A stretch of DNA of 40,897 nucleotides from Candidatus Saccharimonadota bacterium (GCA_017512085.1 JAFWHD010000001.1:1-40897); one strand, 5' to 3'. Shown: positions 15,506 through 23,393, counted from the first letter of the stretch. Program-made: numbers and translations. Notes: generated by a model from the sequence alone, not told the origin.

Positions 15506-16840
15506 ATGAAATTATCCGAAGAACTTATTTATCGTGGCTTTAATGCCTTGACCACTATAGAAGATCCCGCATCTCTCGATACTAGGAATAGCAAGAAATT
15601 CTATTTCGGTGCTGACCCCTCCGCCGACTCTCTTACCATTGGTAATCTCGCCGCTCTCATGATGTGCGCTTGTTTTGCTCGCCACGGTTACGAGCCATAC
15701 CTGCTTGTCGGTGGCGCCACCGGCCAGATTGGCGATCCGAAGGAAAACGGCGAACGCGACCTAAAATCCATTTCGGAAATCGAGCACAACAAGAAATGTA
15801 TTAAAGAACAAATCGAGAAAGTTATTGTCAGCGCAAGGGATGCGCAAGTAAGCACTGTGTGTTCTGCGGAACATAAAGACTTGGCCAGAGCGGCCCGGAG
15901 CGTGTCCGAAGGACACGCTGTGCCTACTTGCGCATCCTTTACCGTTCTAGACAATCTCGATTGGTTTAAGGACATCAAATACTTAGATTTTCTCCGCGAG
16001 ATCGGCAAAGTCTTTTCCATGACTCAGCTCCTTGACCGCCAATTCGTTGAAAAACGCATCGGCGCAGGTGGTTCTGGCATTTCTTATGCCGAGTTTTCCT
16101 ACACTTTGATTCAAGGCTACGACTATCTTCATCTTTATCGTAAATATGGCATTGACCTCCAGCTCTGTGGTGCCGACCAATACGGTAATTGCACTAGTGG
16201 TATTCATCTCATCAAGCGTCTAGAAGATGCAAATGCTGACGTTTGGTCCACTCCTCTCGTTATTGATCCAGTGACTGGTCGCAAATTCGGTAAATCTGAG
16301 GGGAATGCCATTTGGCTCGCTAGCGAGGATAATGGTTCTGGTAATTACACTTCTATCTTTGACTTCTACCAATTCTGGCTCAATCAGCCTGATTCATCCG
16401 TTGAATATCTCATAAAAATTTACACCACGCTAGAAAAATCCGAGATTGAAGATATTCTCGCACATCACCGCGAACACCCAGAAGAACGTCTCGCCCAAAA
16501 GGCTCTCGCGCACGGTGCCACCGAAGTCGTCCACGGACACGATGCCACTATTGCCATTGAGAATCTTACCCAAATTCTCTTTGACCGCACGACTGACTTT
16601 TCTAGTTTCTCCACCGACGAAATTTCCAGCTTCGCATCCTATCTCCCCACCGCACCAAAAGGTACCCCCCTCGTTGACATCCTCACTATGACCAGCCTCG
16701 CCAGTAGCAAGAAAAAAGCCCGCGAGTTTATCAGCGGTGGCGCCATTTCTATCAATGGCACTAAGGTCACAGACGACATTTCCATAGATCAAATCGCCAT
16801 CGTTAAAAAGGGCAAAAATAAATTCGCCGTAGTCAAATGA
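15506..16840 (+). CDS. tyrS: Tyrosyl-tRNA synthetase carrying an in-frame palindromic insertion
   Basis: Class I synthetase for tRNA-Tyr. The Rossmann fold shows FYFGADPSADSLTIGN (HIGH-region motif, here with TIGN), LVGGATGQIGDP, ISYAEFSYTLIQGYDYL, LCGADQYGN and the KMSKS-equivalent KFGKS; an S4-type RNA-binding domain closes the protein (KKKAREFISGGAISINGTKV). Length is 444. Compared with E. coli TyrRS, the loop before LDNLDWF is about 30 residues longer. The extra part (about residues 110-145) is encoded by a 105-bp perfect-type hairpin whose core recurs between clpP and rnhA. All catalytic motifs are intact. The gene overlaps the next by 4 nt (ATGA). Confidence 0.95.
   Translation: MKLSEELIYRGFNALTTIEDPASLDTRNSKKFYFGADPSADSLTIGNLAALMMCACFARHGYEPYLLVGGATGQIGDPKENGERDLKSISEIEHNKKCIKEQIEKVIVSARDAQVSTVCSAEHKDLARAARSVSEGHAVPTCASFTVLDNLDWFKDIKYLDFLREIGKVFSMTQLLDRQFVEKRIGAGGSGISYAEFSYTLIQGYDYLHLYRKYGIDLQLCGADQYGNCTSGIHLIKRLEDANADVWSTPLVIDPVTGRKFGKSEGNAIWLASEDNGSGNYTSIFDFYQFWLNQPDSSVEYLIKIYTTLEKSEIEDILAHHREHPEERLAQKALAHGATEVVHGHDATIAIENLTQILFDRTTDFSSFSTDEISSFASYLPTAPKGTPLVDILTMTSLASSKKKAREFISGGAISINGTKVTDDISIDQIAIVKKGKNKFAVVK
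15835..15939 (+). repeat. Family III palindromic element, copy 1, in frame inside tyrS
   Basis: Arms of about 33 nt (GGATGCGCAAGTA.GCAC and complement) enclose a 40-nt core from GGAACATAAAGACT to GAGCGTGTCC. The core differs from the copy at 18781-18912 at two positions only, while the arms are unrelated. Length 105 bp keeps the frame and adds 35 residues to TyrRS. Confidence 0.9.
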
Positions 16841-17943
16841 AATACTTAGCTATCCTAGGTCGCCAACCAAAAATTTCCATCGCCGAGCTCTCAGCTCTCT
16901 ATGGCAATATTCACCAAATTTCAGCTAATCTCGCCACCTTTGATTTTGGCACTCCACCCCAGATTAATCGTCTCGGTGGCACTATTAAGCTCGCCGAAAA
17001 AATCACCGAATCTCCTGTTGATTTTTTATCACACATTGATAATAAAAAAATCGTCTTCGGTCTTTCTGATTATTCAGCTCATGCTTCCGCTAAATCTGTC
17101 TTCACCGAATCACTCAAACTCAAAAAAATCCTCACCCGCCACGGTCACTCCGTCCGTATCATTACTAGTAAATCCCCCGTCCTCACTACCGCCACCTCAT
17201 TGCATAATGGTCTCAGTGGTAAAAACCCTCACAAAATTGAGCTAATTAAAGTTGCAAATAATTGGTATCGTGTCATCGGCATCCAAGATATTGACGCTTA
17301 TTCCGCTCGCGACCAAGCTCGCCCCGCTCGCGACGCGAAGGTCGGTATGCTTCCGCCGAAACTCGCTCAGATTCTCATCAATCTCTGTGGTCCTCTCTCG
17401 GATGGTTCCTGTCTCCTTGATCCCTTCTGTGGCACAGGCGTCGTCCTCCAAGAAGCCCTCCTCATGGGCTACCGCCCTTACGGTACCGACATTAATCCTC
17501 GCATGGTAGAATATAGTAAGAAAAATCTTCACTGGCTCATCTCGTCAAATGAGGACACGACCTCATCTTTTGATATTTCCGTCGGGGATGCTACAAACTA
17601 CATTTGGACGCCCCCTATTGACGCAGTTGCCTGTGAAGGCTATCTCGGCACCCCTATGTCTCAAATTCCCACAGACATAGTTCTAAAGCGTGAAAAACAA
17701 GCCTGCGAAGAAATAATTCTCAGCTTCCTTAAAAATCTCGCCCCGCAAATCAAAAAAGACACTCCTGTTGTTATTGCTGTCCCCGCTTGGCTTCGCGAAA
17801 ACCGCACCTATTCCAGATTATTAATCCTTGACCTTTTAGAGAATATGGGGTATAATGTAAGTAATACATCGCGAGAGGGTCTACTTTATCATCGGGACGA
17901 CCAGATAGTCGCGAGAGATATCATAATTATGAGGAAAATATAA
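16837..17943 (+). CDS. Trm11/TrmG10-like nucleic acid methyltransferase homologue with atypical motif IV
   Basis: 368 residues. The N-terminal 150 residues are predicted THUMP-like (AILGRQPKISIAELSAL). The C-terminal part is a class I SAM-dependent methyltransferase: RPARDAKVGMLPPKLAQILINL, then SAM motif I LLDPFCGTGVVLQEALL and acidic loop YGTDINPRMVEYSKKNL. These match the tRNA m2G10 / Trm11 group. The expected catalytic [DN]PP[YF] is absent; the place is taken by DAVACEGYLGTP. Either the chemistry differs or the target does. Translationally coupled to tyrS (ATGA overlap) and followed within one base by rpmA, so it sits in a translation operon. tRNA or rRNA as substrate is inferred. Confidence 0.8.
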   Translation: MKYLAILGRQPKISIAELSALYGNIHQISANLATFDFGTPPQINRLGGTIKLAEKITESPVDFLSHIDNKKIVFGLSDYSAHASAKSVFTESLKLKKILTRHGHSVRIITSKSPVLTTATSLHNGLSGKNPHKIELIKVANNWYRVIGIQDIDAYSARDQARPARDAKVGMLPPKLAQILINLCGPLSDGSCLLDPFCGTGVVLQEALLMGYRPYGTDINPRMVEYSKKNLHWLISSNEDTTSSFDISVGDATNYIWTPPIDAVACEGYLGTPMSQIPTDIVLKREKQACEEIILSFLKNLAPQIKKDTPVVIAVPAWLRENRTYSRLLILDLLENMGYNVSNTSREGLLYHRDDQIVARDIIIMRKI

Positions 17944-17944
17944 T

Positions 17945-18217
17945 ATGTCACATGTCAAAGCTGGCGGTACAGCCAAAAATGTCCATAATAATGCGGGTCA
18001 GCGTCTCGGCGTCAAGCGTTTCGGTGGCCAAAAAGTAAAAAACGGTGAGGTTCTCGTTCGCCAAACTGGCGCCACGAAACTCGCTGGTGAGGGTACTTAT
18101 ATGTCGCGTAATTTCACCATCCACGCCGCAAAGGACGGAGTAGTCACCTTCGTAAAGACGAAGAAAACTCACTTCTCAGGCAAATCCCTCCCCCGCGTCC
18201 GCGTAGAAGTCCGCTAA
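17945..18217 (+). CDS. rpmA: 50S ribosomal protein bL27
   Basis: 90 residues. Begins SHVKAGGTAKNVHNNAGQRLGVKRFGG, the conserved L27 N terminus that reaches the peptidyl-transferase centre; then GTYMSRNFTIHAAKDGVV. There is no cleavable N-terminal extension of the Firmicutes kind. The usual partner rplU (L21) is not adjacent. A GAGG Shine-Dalgarno lies in the end of the preceding gene, and the three genes tyrS, methyltransferase and rpmA form one unit. Confidence 0.95.
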   Translation: MSHVKAGGTAKNVHNNAGQRLGVKRFGGQKVKNGEVLVRQTGATKLAGEGTYMSRNFTIHAAKDGVVTFVKTKKTHFSGKSLPRVRVEVR

Positions 18218-18234
18218 AACCAATATTTCCAAAT

Positions 18235-18275
18235 GGGGATTACTACCCTATTTGGGACAATTTCCCAGAAAACAA
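18235..18275 (+). repeat. Family I element, truncated copy 5
   Basis: Only the left part is present: arm ...ATTACTACCCTATTTGGGAC and AATTTCCCAGAAAAC. The inner stem and right arm are missing; the sequence then runs into the 3' end of rnhA. Decayed or recombined copy between convergent genes. Confidence 0.65.
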
Positions 18276-18311
18276 AGTTTTGCCAAGAGAAATGAAATGT
18301 GATTTCTATTT

Positions 18312-18740
18312 TTAGATTTTCGTCCCCATCCTGGCTTTATTCGCCCACTCATCCGCAAGTTCATTATATACTGTGCCCACATGCCCCTTCACCCAAATCA
18401 ATTTTACCTGCCCAGCAGTGTATAACTCATATAATTCCTGAACGATGTCCAGATTCTTGATTGGTCCAGTTTTTTTCTTCCAGCCATTTTTTTGCCACGT
18501 TGGCGCCCATTTTGTCAGCACATTCACCCAAAATTCCGAATCCGTATGTATCTCACATGGTTCCCCACCTGCTTTTTTCATTGCCGCGATTAAGGCTTTC
18601 CCTTCCATTCTAATATTGGTGGAATCTTCTTCCGTCCCCAACATCACCGGCACAGGCACATTATCAACAATTTCTAGCACTGCAAATCCCCCTTTTCCAG
18701 GATTCGGCACTGCACTCCCATCCGTCCAATAAACTTTCAT
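18312..18740 (-). CDS. rnhA: Ribonuclease HI
   Basis: 142 residues. Cleaves the RNA strand of RNA-DNA hybrids (primers, R-loops). The catalytic carboxylates are visible: Asp in YWTDGSAVPNPGKGG (residue 7), Glu in RMEGKAL, Asp in HTDSEFW and Asp in NELADEWAN; the flexible His is in KGHVGTVYNE. Start at 18740 is fixed by TGTTATAAT ending 6 nt upstream. The frame is open for 50 more codons, but that stretch is the family III repeat and would be read only by mistake. Lies downstream of clpP on the same strand. Confidence 0.93.
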   Translation of the reverse strand: MKVYWTDGSAVPNPGKGGFAVLEIVDNVPVPVMLGTEEDSTNIRMEGKALIAAMKKAGGEPCEIHTDSEFWVNVLTKWAPTWQKNGWKKKTGPIKNLDIVQELYELYTAGQVKLIWVKGHVGTVYNELADEWANKARMGTKI

Positions 18741-18755
18741 ATAGCCATTATAACA
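18741..18755 (-). promoter_or_regulatory. -10 box, leaderless start of rnhA
   Basis: TGTTATAAT with TATAAT at 18747-18752 (minus strand), 6 nt from ATG 18740. Confidence 0.65.
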
Positions 18756-18780
18756 CTTTATTGAAGAAAGTCTTAATTTG

Positions 18781-18912
18781 AATATCACCAACTTAAGCAT
18801 ATCTTTAGCTTGGGCAGCAAGATACTTCCAGGAACATAAAGACTCGGCCAGAGCAGCCCGGAGCGTGTCCTGGAAGTATCTTGCAACCAAACATACTTAA
18901 GTTGATGATATT
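18781..18912 (+). repeat. Family III palindromic element, copy 2
   Basis: 132 bp between clpP (stop 3 nt away) and rnhA. Outer arms AATATCA.CAACTTAAG.AT and inner arms GCAAGATACTTCCAGGA pair with their complements; a short unpaired bulge separates them. The 40-nt core is 38/40 identical to that in tyrS and has the same orientation. Confidence 0.9.
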
Positions 18913-18914
18913 TA

Positions 18915-19508
18915 TTATTTGATTATTTCGTCAATAATACCATACTTTAACGCTTCTTCCGCACTCATCCAATTATCCCGATCCATATCCTTCTCTACTT
19001 GCGCCAAATCCTTGCCCGTATTTTTCGCAAAAATTTCCGCTAAACGCTTTTTTAAGAAAATCCCCTCCTTTAGCATTATTTCCTGGTCGGTAATTTTTCC
19101 TTCTGTACCAGATGAAGGTTGATGGATCATAATCCGTGCATTAGGTAGGCAATACCTTTTTCCTTTCGCCCCCGAAGAAAGCAGCATCGCCCCCATACTC
19201 GCCTGTAATCCTATGCCGATAGTTTCTACATCAGGTGCCACGTAATTCATTGTATCAATAATCGCAAGTCCATCATATACTGATCCACCAGGCGAATTAA
19301 TGTATAGCTTGATAGATTTTTTCGCATCCTCATTTGCGAGATATAATAGCTGCGCTATCACTAGATTAGCAGTATGCGAATTTACTTCCTCCCCCATGAA
19401 GATAATCCGATCATTTAGAAGTCGCGAATAAATATCATACGCACGCTCGCCCCTATTCGTTTCCTCTACCACCGTTGGTACCAAATAATCTGTTAATATT
19501 TTACTCAT
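18915..19508 (-). CDS. clpP: ATP-dependent Clp protease proteolytic subunit
   Basis: 197 residues, serine protease of the Clp tetradecamer. Nucleophile Ser in [14 protein letters not shown] (about 97), His in [11 protein letters not shown] (about 122) and the Asp near the helical C-terminal part are in place; the substrate groove [10 protein letters not shown] is also seen. Directly behind clpC (adjacent stop and start) with an AAAGGAG Shine-Dalgarno, so the pair is co-transcribed and co-regulated. Likely partner of ClpC. Confidence 0.96.
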   Translation of the reverse strand: MSKILTDYLVPTVVEETNRGERAYDIYSRLLNDRIIFMGEEVNSHTANLVIAQLLYLANEDAKKSIKLYINSPGGSVYDGLAIIDTMNYVAPDVETIGIGLQASMGAMLLSSGAKGKRYCLPNARIMIHQPSSGTEGKITDQEIMLKEGIFLKKRLAEIFAKNTGKDLAQVEKDMDRDNWMSAEEALKYGIIDEIIK

Positions 19509-22031
19509 TTATTTCTCCTTTCCCGTAGCCGTCGCTACATCTTTTACCTTCACTGGTTTTTCCTTTTCCAGTATTAGTTTCAACTTTCCTCCCACTAGTT
19601 TCACCGTTGGAATATCGCCTTTTTTCAATTTTCCCGCAATGATTTCTTCCGAAAGTAGCGACTCCACCTCATCTTCAATCTTTCTTCTCAGCGGTCTCGC
19701 TCCATTCTTTGGATCATAACCTTTTTCAATAAGATAATCACGCGCTTTCTCCTCTACTTTTATCCCAATCCCCTTCGTCGCAATTCGTTTCCTAAGGTCA
19801 TCAATCAGTTTGTCAAAAATCTTCTCCACATCTTTTTTCGTCAAAGCATGGAATACTTCAATATCATCCAAACGATTTATTAGCTCTGGCCGCATTACTT
19901 TCTTCAACGCTTTCATCGCATAGGATTTATTTTCCTCATATTCCTCCGCCAAAGCTTTTTTGTCTTTCTTAGTTTTTGCTGTAAATCCTAATTCACTCTC
20001 CCGATACATATCTGCCGACCCAAGATTTGACGTTAAAATTACAATTGTATTATTAAACTTTACTTTATTTCCTTGTCCATCCGTCAATGTTCCATCTTCT
20101 AGTATTTGTAGCAAAATATTAAACACGTCGGGATGAGATTTTTCAATTTCATCAAACAGTATCACGGAATAAGGCTTACGTCGCACTGCTTCTGTGAGTT
20201 TGCCCCCATCTTCATAGCCCACATATCCTGCTGGTGCTCCTACGAGTCGCGACACATTATGCTTCTCACCAAACTCACTCATGTCTATTTTTATTAGTGC
20301 ATTTTCTCCCCCAAATACTTCCTTCGCTATCACACGCGCGAGCTCCGTCTTTCCCACACCAGTCGGCCCCATAAATAGGAACGAACCAATCGGTCTTTTT
20401 GAATCCGCTACTCCGCTTCGCCCACGCCTGATCGCCTTAGCCACTGCGACCACCGCTTCGTCCTGCCCCACGATAGATTTACGTAGTTCATCTTCCAATT
20501 CCAGTAGCATCTTCATCTCCGATCCATGCACTTTTGCCACCGGGATGCCAGTCTTGAGCGATACTGCAGTCGCCAAATTTTCTTCCGTTAATTTCGGCGT
20601 TTCCGTTTTCTTCGCGCCCGCTTTTTCTAGCTTCTTTATTTCTTCTTCTAGCTTCGCTAATTCCGTCTTGTAGGTCGCCGCTTTTTCGTAATCTTCCTTC
20701 TCCGCCGCTTCACTTATTTTTTCTTCTAGAGATGTCTTTTCAATTTTCAGCTTCTTATATTTCCCACCACCTTTCTTGTCTGCCGCCACTCTCGCAATTG
20801 CCGATGCTTCATCTATAATGTCAATTATCTTGTCTGGCATAAATCTATCATTAATATATCTCTGCCCCATCGTAATTGCTGTCTCCAATATTTCGTCAGG
20901 AATCTCCACCGAATGATGATTTTCGTAATATTTCTTTATTCCTTTAAGAATCCGGAGTGTCACTGCAGGGCTTGGTTCTTCTACAATTACTTCCTGGAAT
21001 CTCCGCGCCAAAGCCTTATCTTTCTCTATACTTTTACGATACTCATCTAGCGTCGTTGCTCCGATAAGCTTCAAAGCATTCCGTGCTAATTCTGGTTTCA
21101 AAATGTTGGCCGCATCCATTGTCCCCTCACCAGAGCCAGCCCCACATAACAAGTGCAGCTCGTCTATAAATAACAGCACTTCGTCATTATTTACCGCTTC
21201 GTCTATTACCCCTTTTATTCTTTCTTCAAACTCCCCGCGGAATTTCGTCCCCGCCACCATTCCCGAAAGATCCACTTGATAAATTTGTTTACCAATCAAT
21301 ACTCCTGGTACTTCATTCTTTACGATTCTCATCGCCAGTCCTTCTACTATCGCCGTCTTGCCCACTCCCGCCTCACCGATAAGCACTGGATTTGACTTAG
21401 TTCGTCTAGCTAGCACCGTTACTACTCGCTCGATTTCCTTTTCCCGACCAATTACTGTATCTAGCTCCCCCTTCTTAGCCATTTCAGTCAAATTCTTTCC
21501 ATACCGATTAAGAAATTTCAAAGGATTCTTCTTTGTGTATTTCGCTTTTTCAGCTTTTAGTTTTTCATCCTTCGTCTGTTCCTCCACCATTTTCTCAATT
21601 TCGTCCAACATTCCATCTACATCCGCTCCTAGCCCCTCCAAAATAAGAGACGCCCGAGAATTTGGCTGCGACAAAAGTGCATATAATATATGCTCTGTCC
21701 CAATATATGAAACTCCTTGCTCCCTCACAAAATTCTGCGCCATTCTAAGTGTCAATATGACCGCCTCGGATAAAGACATCATCGCCATATCACCCCCAAC
21801 CACTTCCACTGCGGTCTTATTCAGCGCTTTCTCTACCTCCTCCATCGTCGGTCCTTCCTCACGAATTAGTCTCGCGCCCGTAGATGTATCCATCGCCATG
21901 ATTCCAAGTAGCAAATGCTCCGTCCCCATGTATCCATTATTGTATCTCTTGCTATAATAGTCCGCCTTCTGTAGCGCAAACCGCGCATTCTCATCCAGCT
22001 GGCTCATAATTTCACTAAACTCTGCTTGCAT
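19509..22031 (-). CDS. clpC: ClpC-type AAA+ unfoldase
   Basis: 840 residues. Two N-domain repeats (about 1-145), AAA-1 with Walker A GEAGVGKTAI and Walker B LLFIDELH, a middle region with a UVR-like helical pair (EKISEAAEKEDYEKAATYK, about 425-455), and AAA-2 with GPTGVGKTEL and ILFDEIEK. The ClpP-docking tripeptide is visible in ESELGFTAK. It unfolds substrates and feeds ClpP. The UVR motif and length place it with ClpC rather than ClpA or ClpB. Its promoter overlaps a perfect CIRCE operator, so HrcA control in heat stress is expected. hrcA itself is not in the window. Start at 22031 behind a weak GAGG; an internal ATG (MSQLDENA) eight codons in is an alternative. Confidence 0.95.
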   Translation of the reverse strand: MQAEFSEIMSQLDENARFALQKADYYSKRYNNGYMGTEHLLLGIMAMDTSTGARLIREEGPTMEEVEKALNKTAVEVVGGDMAMMSLSEAVILTLRMAQNFVREQGVSYIGTEHILYALLSQPNSRASLILEGLGADVDGMLDEIEKMVEEQTKDEKLKAEKAKYTKKNPLKFLNRYGKNLTEMAKKGELDTVIGREKEIERVVTVLARRTKSNPVLIGEAGVGKTAIVEGLAMRIVKNEVPGVLIGKQIYQVDLSGMVAGTKFRGEFEERIKGVIDEAVNNDEVLLFIDELHLLCGAGSGEGTMDAANILKPELARNALKLIGATTLDEYRKSIEKDKALARRFQEVIVEEPSPAVTLRILKGIKKYYENHHSVEIPDEILETAITMGQRYINDRFMPDKIIDIIDEASAIARVAADKKGGGKYKKLKIEKTSLEEKISEAAEKEDYEKAATYKTELAKLEEEIKKLEKAGAKKTETPKLTEENLATAVSLKTGIPVAKVHGSEMKMLLELEDELRKSIVGQDEAVVAVAKAIRRGRSGVADSKRPIGSFLFMGPTGVGKTELARVIAKEVFGGENALIKIDMSEFGEKHNVSRLVGAPAGYVGYEDGGKLTEAVRRKPYSVILFDEIEKSHPDVFNILLQILEDGTLTDGQGNKVKFNNTIVILTSNLGSADMYRESELGFTAKTKKDKKALAEEYEENKSYAMKALKKVMRPELINRLDDIEVFHALTKKDVEKIFDKLIDDLRKRIATKGIGIKVEEKARDYLIEKGYDPKNGARPLRRKIEDEVESLLSEEIIAGKLKKGDIPTVKLVGGKLKLILEKEKPVKVKDVATATGKEK

Positions 22032-22088
22032 CTTATGATATTACCTCGTTTTGTTTAATTTTGCATTAATTTCACACTAATTACCTCT

Positions 22089-22117
22089 ATTATAGCAAAT
22101 TAGCACTCATCAGTCAA
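22089..22117 (-). promoter_or_regulatory. clpC promoter
   Basis: TTGACT (22112-22117), 17-nt spacer, TATAAT (22089-22094) on the minus strand, the last preceded by TGC. The -35 hexamer lies inside the CIRCE spacer. Leader about 55 nt. Confidence 0.85.
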
Positions 22118-22126
22118 GAGTGCTAA
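22100..22126. promoter_or_regulatory. CIRCE operator (HrcA site) of clpC
   Basis: TTAGCACTC, 9 nt, GAGTGCTAA: a perfect match to the CIRCE consensus. It overlaps the -35 and spacer of the clpC promoter, where bound HrcA would block RNA polymerase. Confidence 0.95.
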
Positions 22127-22148
22127 TCCATAATTCCACCCCTTATGC

Positions 22149-22177
22149 TTGCTATTTTAATCTAGAATTGTTACAGT
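22149..22177 (+). promoter_or_regulatory. Candidate promoter of small ORF 22231-22302
   Basis: TTGCTA (22149-22154), 17-nt spacer, extended -10 TGTTACAGT (22172-22177 for the hexamer). It predicts a leader of about 47 nt. Confidence 0.45.
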
Positions 22178-22230
22178 TTTCTCAAGTGGGATCGCAGTTT
22201 TAAAAGTAAATGCGGGGAGAAAGGACGGTT

Positions 22231-22302
22231 ATGGAAGTTGAAGTTGAAAACATTAAAGTTACAATTAAACTAAAAATTACCCCTCATAAGAAGGGTAATT
22301 AA
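22231..22302 (+). CDS. Small ORF, 23 residues, with overlapping antisense RNA
   Basis: ATG behind GGAGAAAGGA. The peptide starts MEVEVENIKVTIKLKIT and ends PHKKGN, alternating hydrophobic and charged residues with a basic end. The stretch KLKIT with a following H resembles KLKIKKITIH in the 39257-39361 peptide. Its last 33 nt are overlapped on the other strand by a predicted RNA with a near-consensus promoter. No family recognised. Candidate member of the same module class as the ORFs at 2912 and 39257. It could also be a non-coding leader. Confidence 0.4.
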   Translation: MEVEVENIKVTIKLKITPHKKGN

Positions 22303-22313
22303 CATAACTCAAT
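22270..22313 (-). ncRNA. Predicted short antisense RNA to small ORF 22231-22302
   Basis: From a predicted start about 7 nt after the -10 box to a terminator: 8-bp stem AATTACCC/GGGTAATT (22275-22300), then TTTTTAG on the minus strand. About 44 nt. Expression is inferred. Confidence 0.45.
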
Positions 22314-22319
22314 AACACT

Positions 22320-22348
22320 ATTCTACCGCACACTCATAATAATGTCAA
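22320..22348 (-). promoter_or_regulatory. Promoter of the antisense RNA
   Basis: TTGACA (22343-22348), exactly 17 nt, TAGAAT (22320-22325), minus strand. No ORF follows before the terminator. Confidence 0.6.
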
Positions 22349-22399
22349 CCCCACTTACCTTAACCTCTAAAATCAACCGAATTCATTAATAGCTTTATC

Positions 22400-22512
22400 C
22401 TACTGCAAAATCACAAATCTCAGCTTATTGCTTTGCGAATCATACACAAATTTACCATTTCCCAGACTTGTCACCGCATCACATTTCAACACCGTAGAAC
22501 CAGCACCAACGT
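22400..22512 (-). other. Open frame directly behind galU, possible shifted C-terminal extension
   Basis: Starting in a different frame just at the galU stop, 37 codons are open: NVGAGSTVLKCDAVTSLGNG, then KFVYDSQSNKLRFVILQ and TAG. The composition looks coding. It has no start codon or Shine-Dalgarno of its own. It may be the tail of galU or of another gene separated by a frameshift, a programmed shift, or chance. Confidence 0.3.
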
Positions 22513-23340
22513 TTAAGTGCCGCACACCACATTATTCGCATACAGCCACCCCTCCACTGAGCCACCATCCAGATACTCCCCCGTAGTCGGCGCCACTTTC
22601 ATAATGCCACCGCTTTTTATATATTCATCTATTGGATCAGTAATTAGATACTCCTGATCTTGCGGCCCAAACTCATGCGTATTCACATAATCCACGATTT
22701 GATAAAGCAAATCTGGCGTCATTACATATTTACTCACATTGATTAGATTTGACGGCGCATCCTCCACTGATGGCTTTTCCACCACCCCCACCAGCCTACC
22801 ATCTTCTACCGACAGTACGCCATACTTTTCTACCTTTTCGCGCGGAATCTCCACCCCCAGAATCGCCGAGTGAGCATCATCTGACGCCTTCATTAGCGCC
22901 TCCGCCGCCGACTCTCCACCAGGATTCCAAATAAAATCATCACCCATAAATACCAGCACTGGCTCATCCAGATTATATTCCTCTACCACCATCGCTACTG
23001 GCACCGCCGTTCCGTATTTACTCGCAGGATCCTGAATCGTATAATGAATAGTAACATCATCTGGCAAAGTCTTCGCTAATTTCAGTCGGTCTTCTTTGCC
23101 CCTATCCATTAGATATTGGTTCAAAGCCAAATTATCTTTATAAAATTCCTGCACTTGGCAAGGCTCAGTATTTGATATCACCATATATATATCTTTTACT
23201 CCCGCCCGGATAAGCTCTTGCACCGAATAATCTACAAGTGGACGATTCCCCACTGGAAGCATAGATTTTTCAATTATTTTAGTGATAGGTAATCTCCGCG
23301 TGCCCCACCCCGCCACCGGAATAATAGCTTTCGTAATCAT
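22513..23340 (-). CDS. galU: UTP-glucose-1-phosphate uridylyltransferase family nucleotidyltransferase
   Basis: 275 residues. Makes UDP-glucose (or a related NDP-sugar) for envelope glycans. The nucleotide-binding signature AGWGTRRLPITKIIEKSMLPV is N-terminal; FMGDDFIW carries the metal-binding Asp and VVEKP the sugar-site Lys. Length is slightly short for GalU (about 290-300), and a 37-codon open frame follows out of phase. TGATATAAT lies 9 nt before ATG, giving at most a 2-3 nt leader. Substrate cannot be settled from sequence; RmlA-like use of dTTP is less likely from the motif. Confidence 0.82.
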   Translation of the reverse strand: MITKAIIPVAGWGTRRLPITKIIEKSMLPVGNRPLVDYSVQELIRAGVKDIYMVISNTEPCQVQEFYKDNLALNQYLMDRGKEDRLKLAKTLPDDVTIHYTIQDPASKYGTAVPVAMVVEEYNLDEPVLVFMGDDFIWNPGGESAAEALMKASDDAHSAILGVEIPREKVEKYGVLSVEDGRLVGVVEKPSVEDAPSNLINVSKYVMTPDLLYQIVDYVNTHEFGPQDQEYLITDPIDEYIKSGGIMKVAPTTGEYLDGGSVEGWLYANNVVCGT

Positions 23341-23358
23341 AATACGACCATTATATCA
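23341..23358 (-). promoter_or_regulatory. Extended -10 box of galU
   Basis: TGATATAAT with TATAAT at 23350-23355 (minus strand), 9 nt from ATG. Confidence 0.5.
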
Positions 23359-23393
23359 TATCTTCCACAAAACTACCCCCAGTATTATAAATA

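Noticed and set aside
17303-17345. Two direct copies of CCGCTCGCGAC inside the methyltransferase gene, first taken for another inserted repeat
   Set aside because: The encoded SARDQARPARDAKVGMLPPK is the conserved motif of the Trm11/TrmG10 family, so the repeat is native coding sequence.
18741-18890. 50-codon N-terminal extension of RNase HI
   Set aside because: It is translated repeat sequence (family III) and lies upstream of the -10 box; family members start at the equivalent of residue 51.
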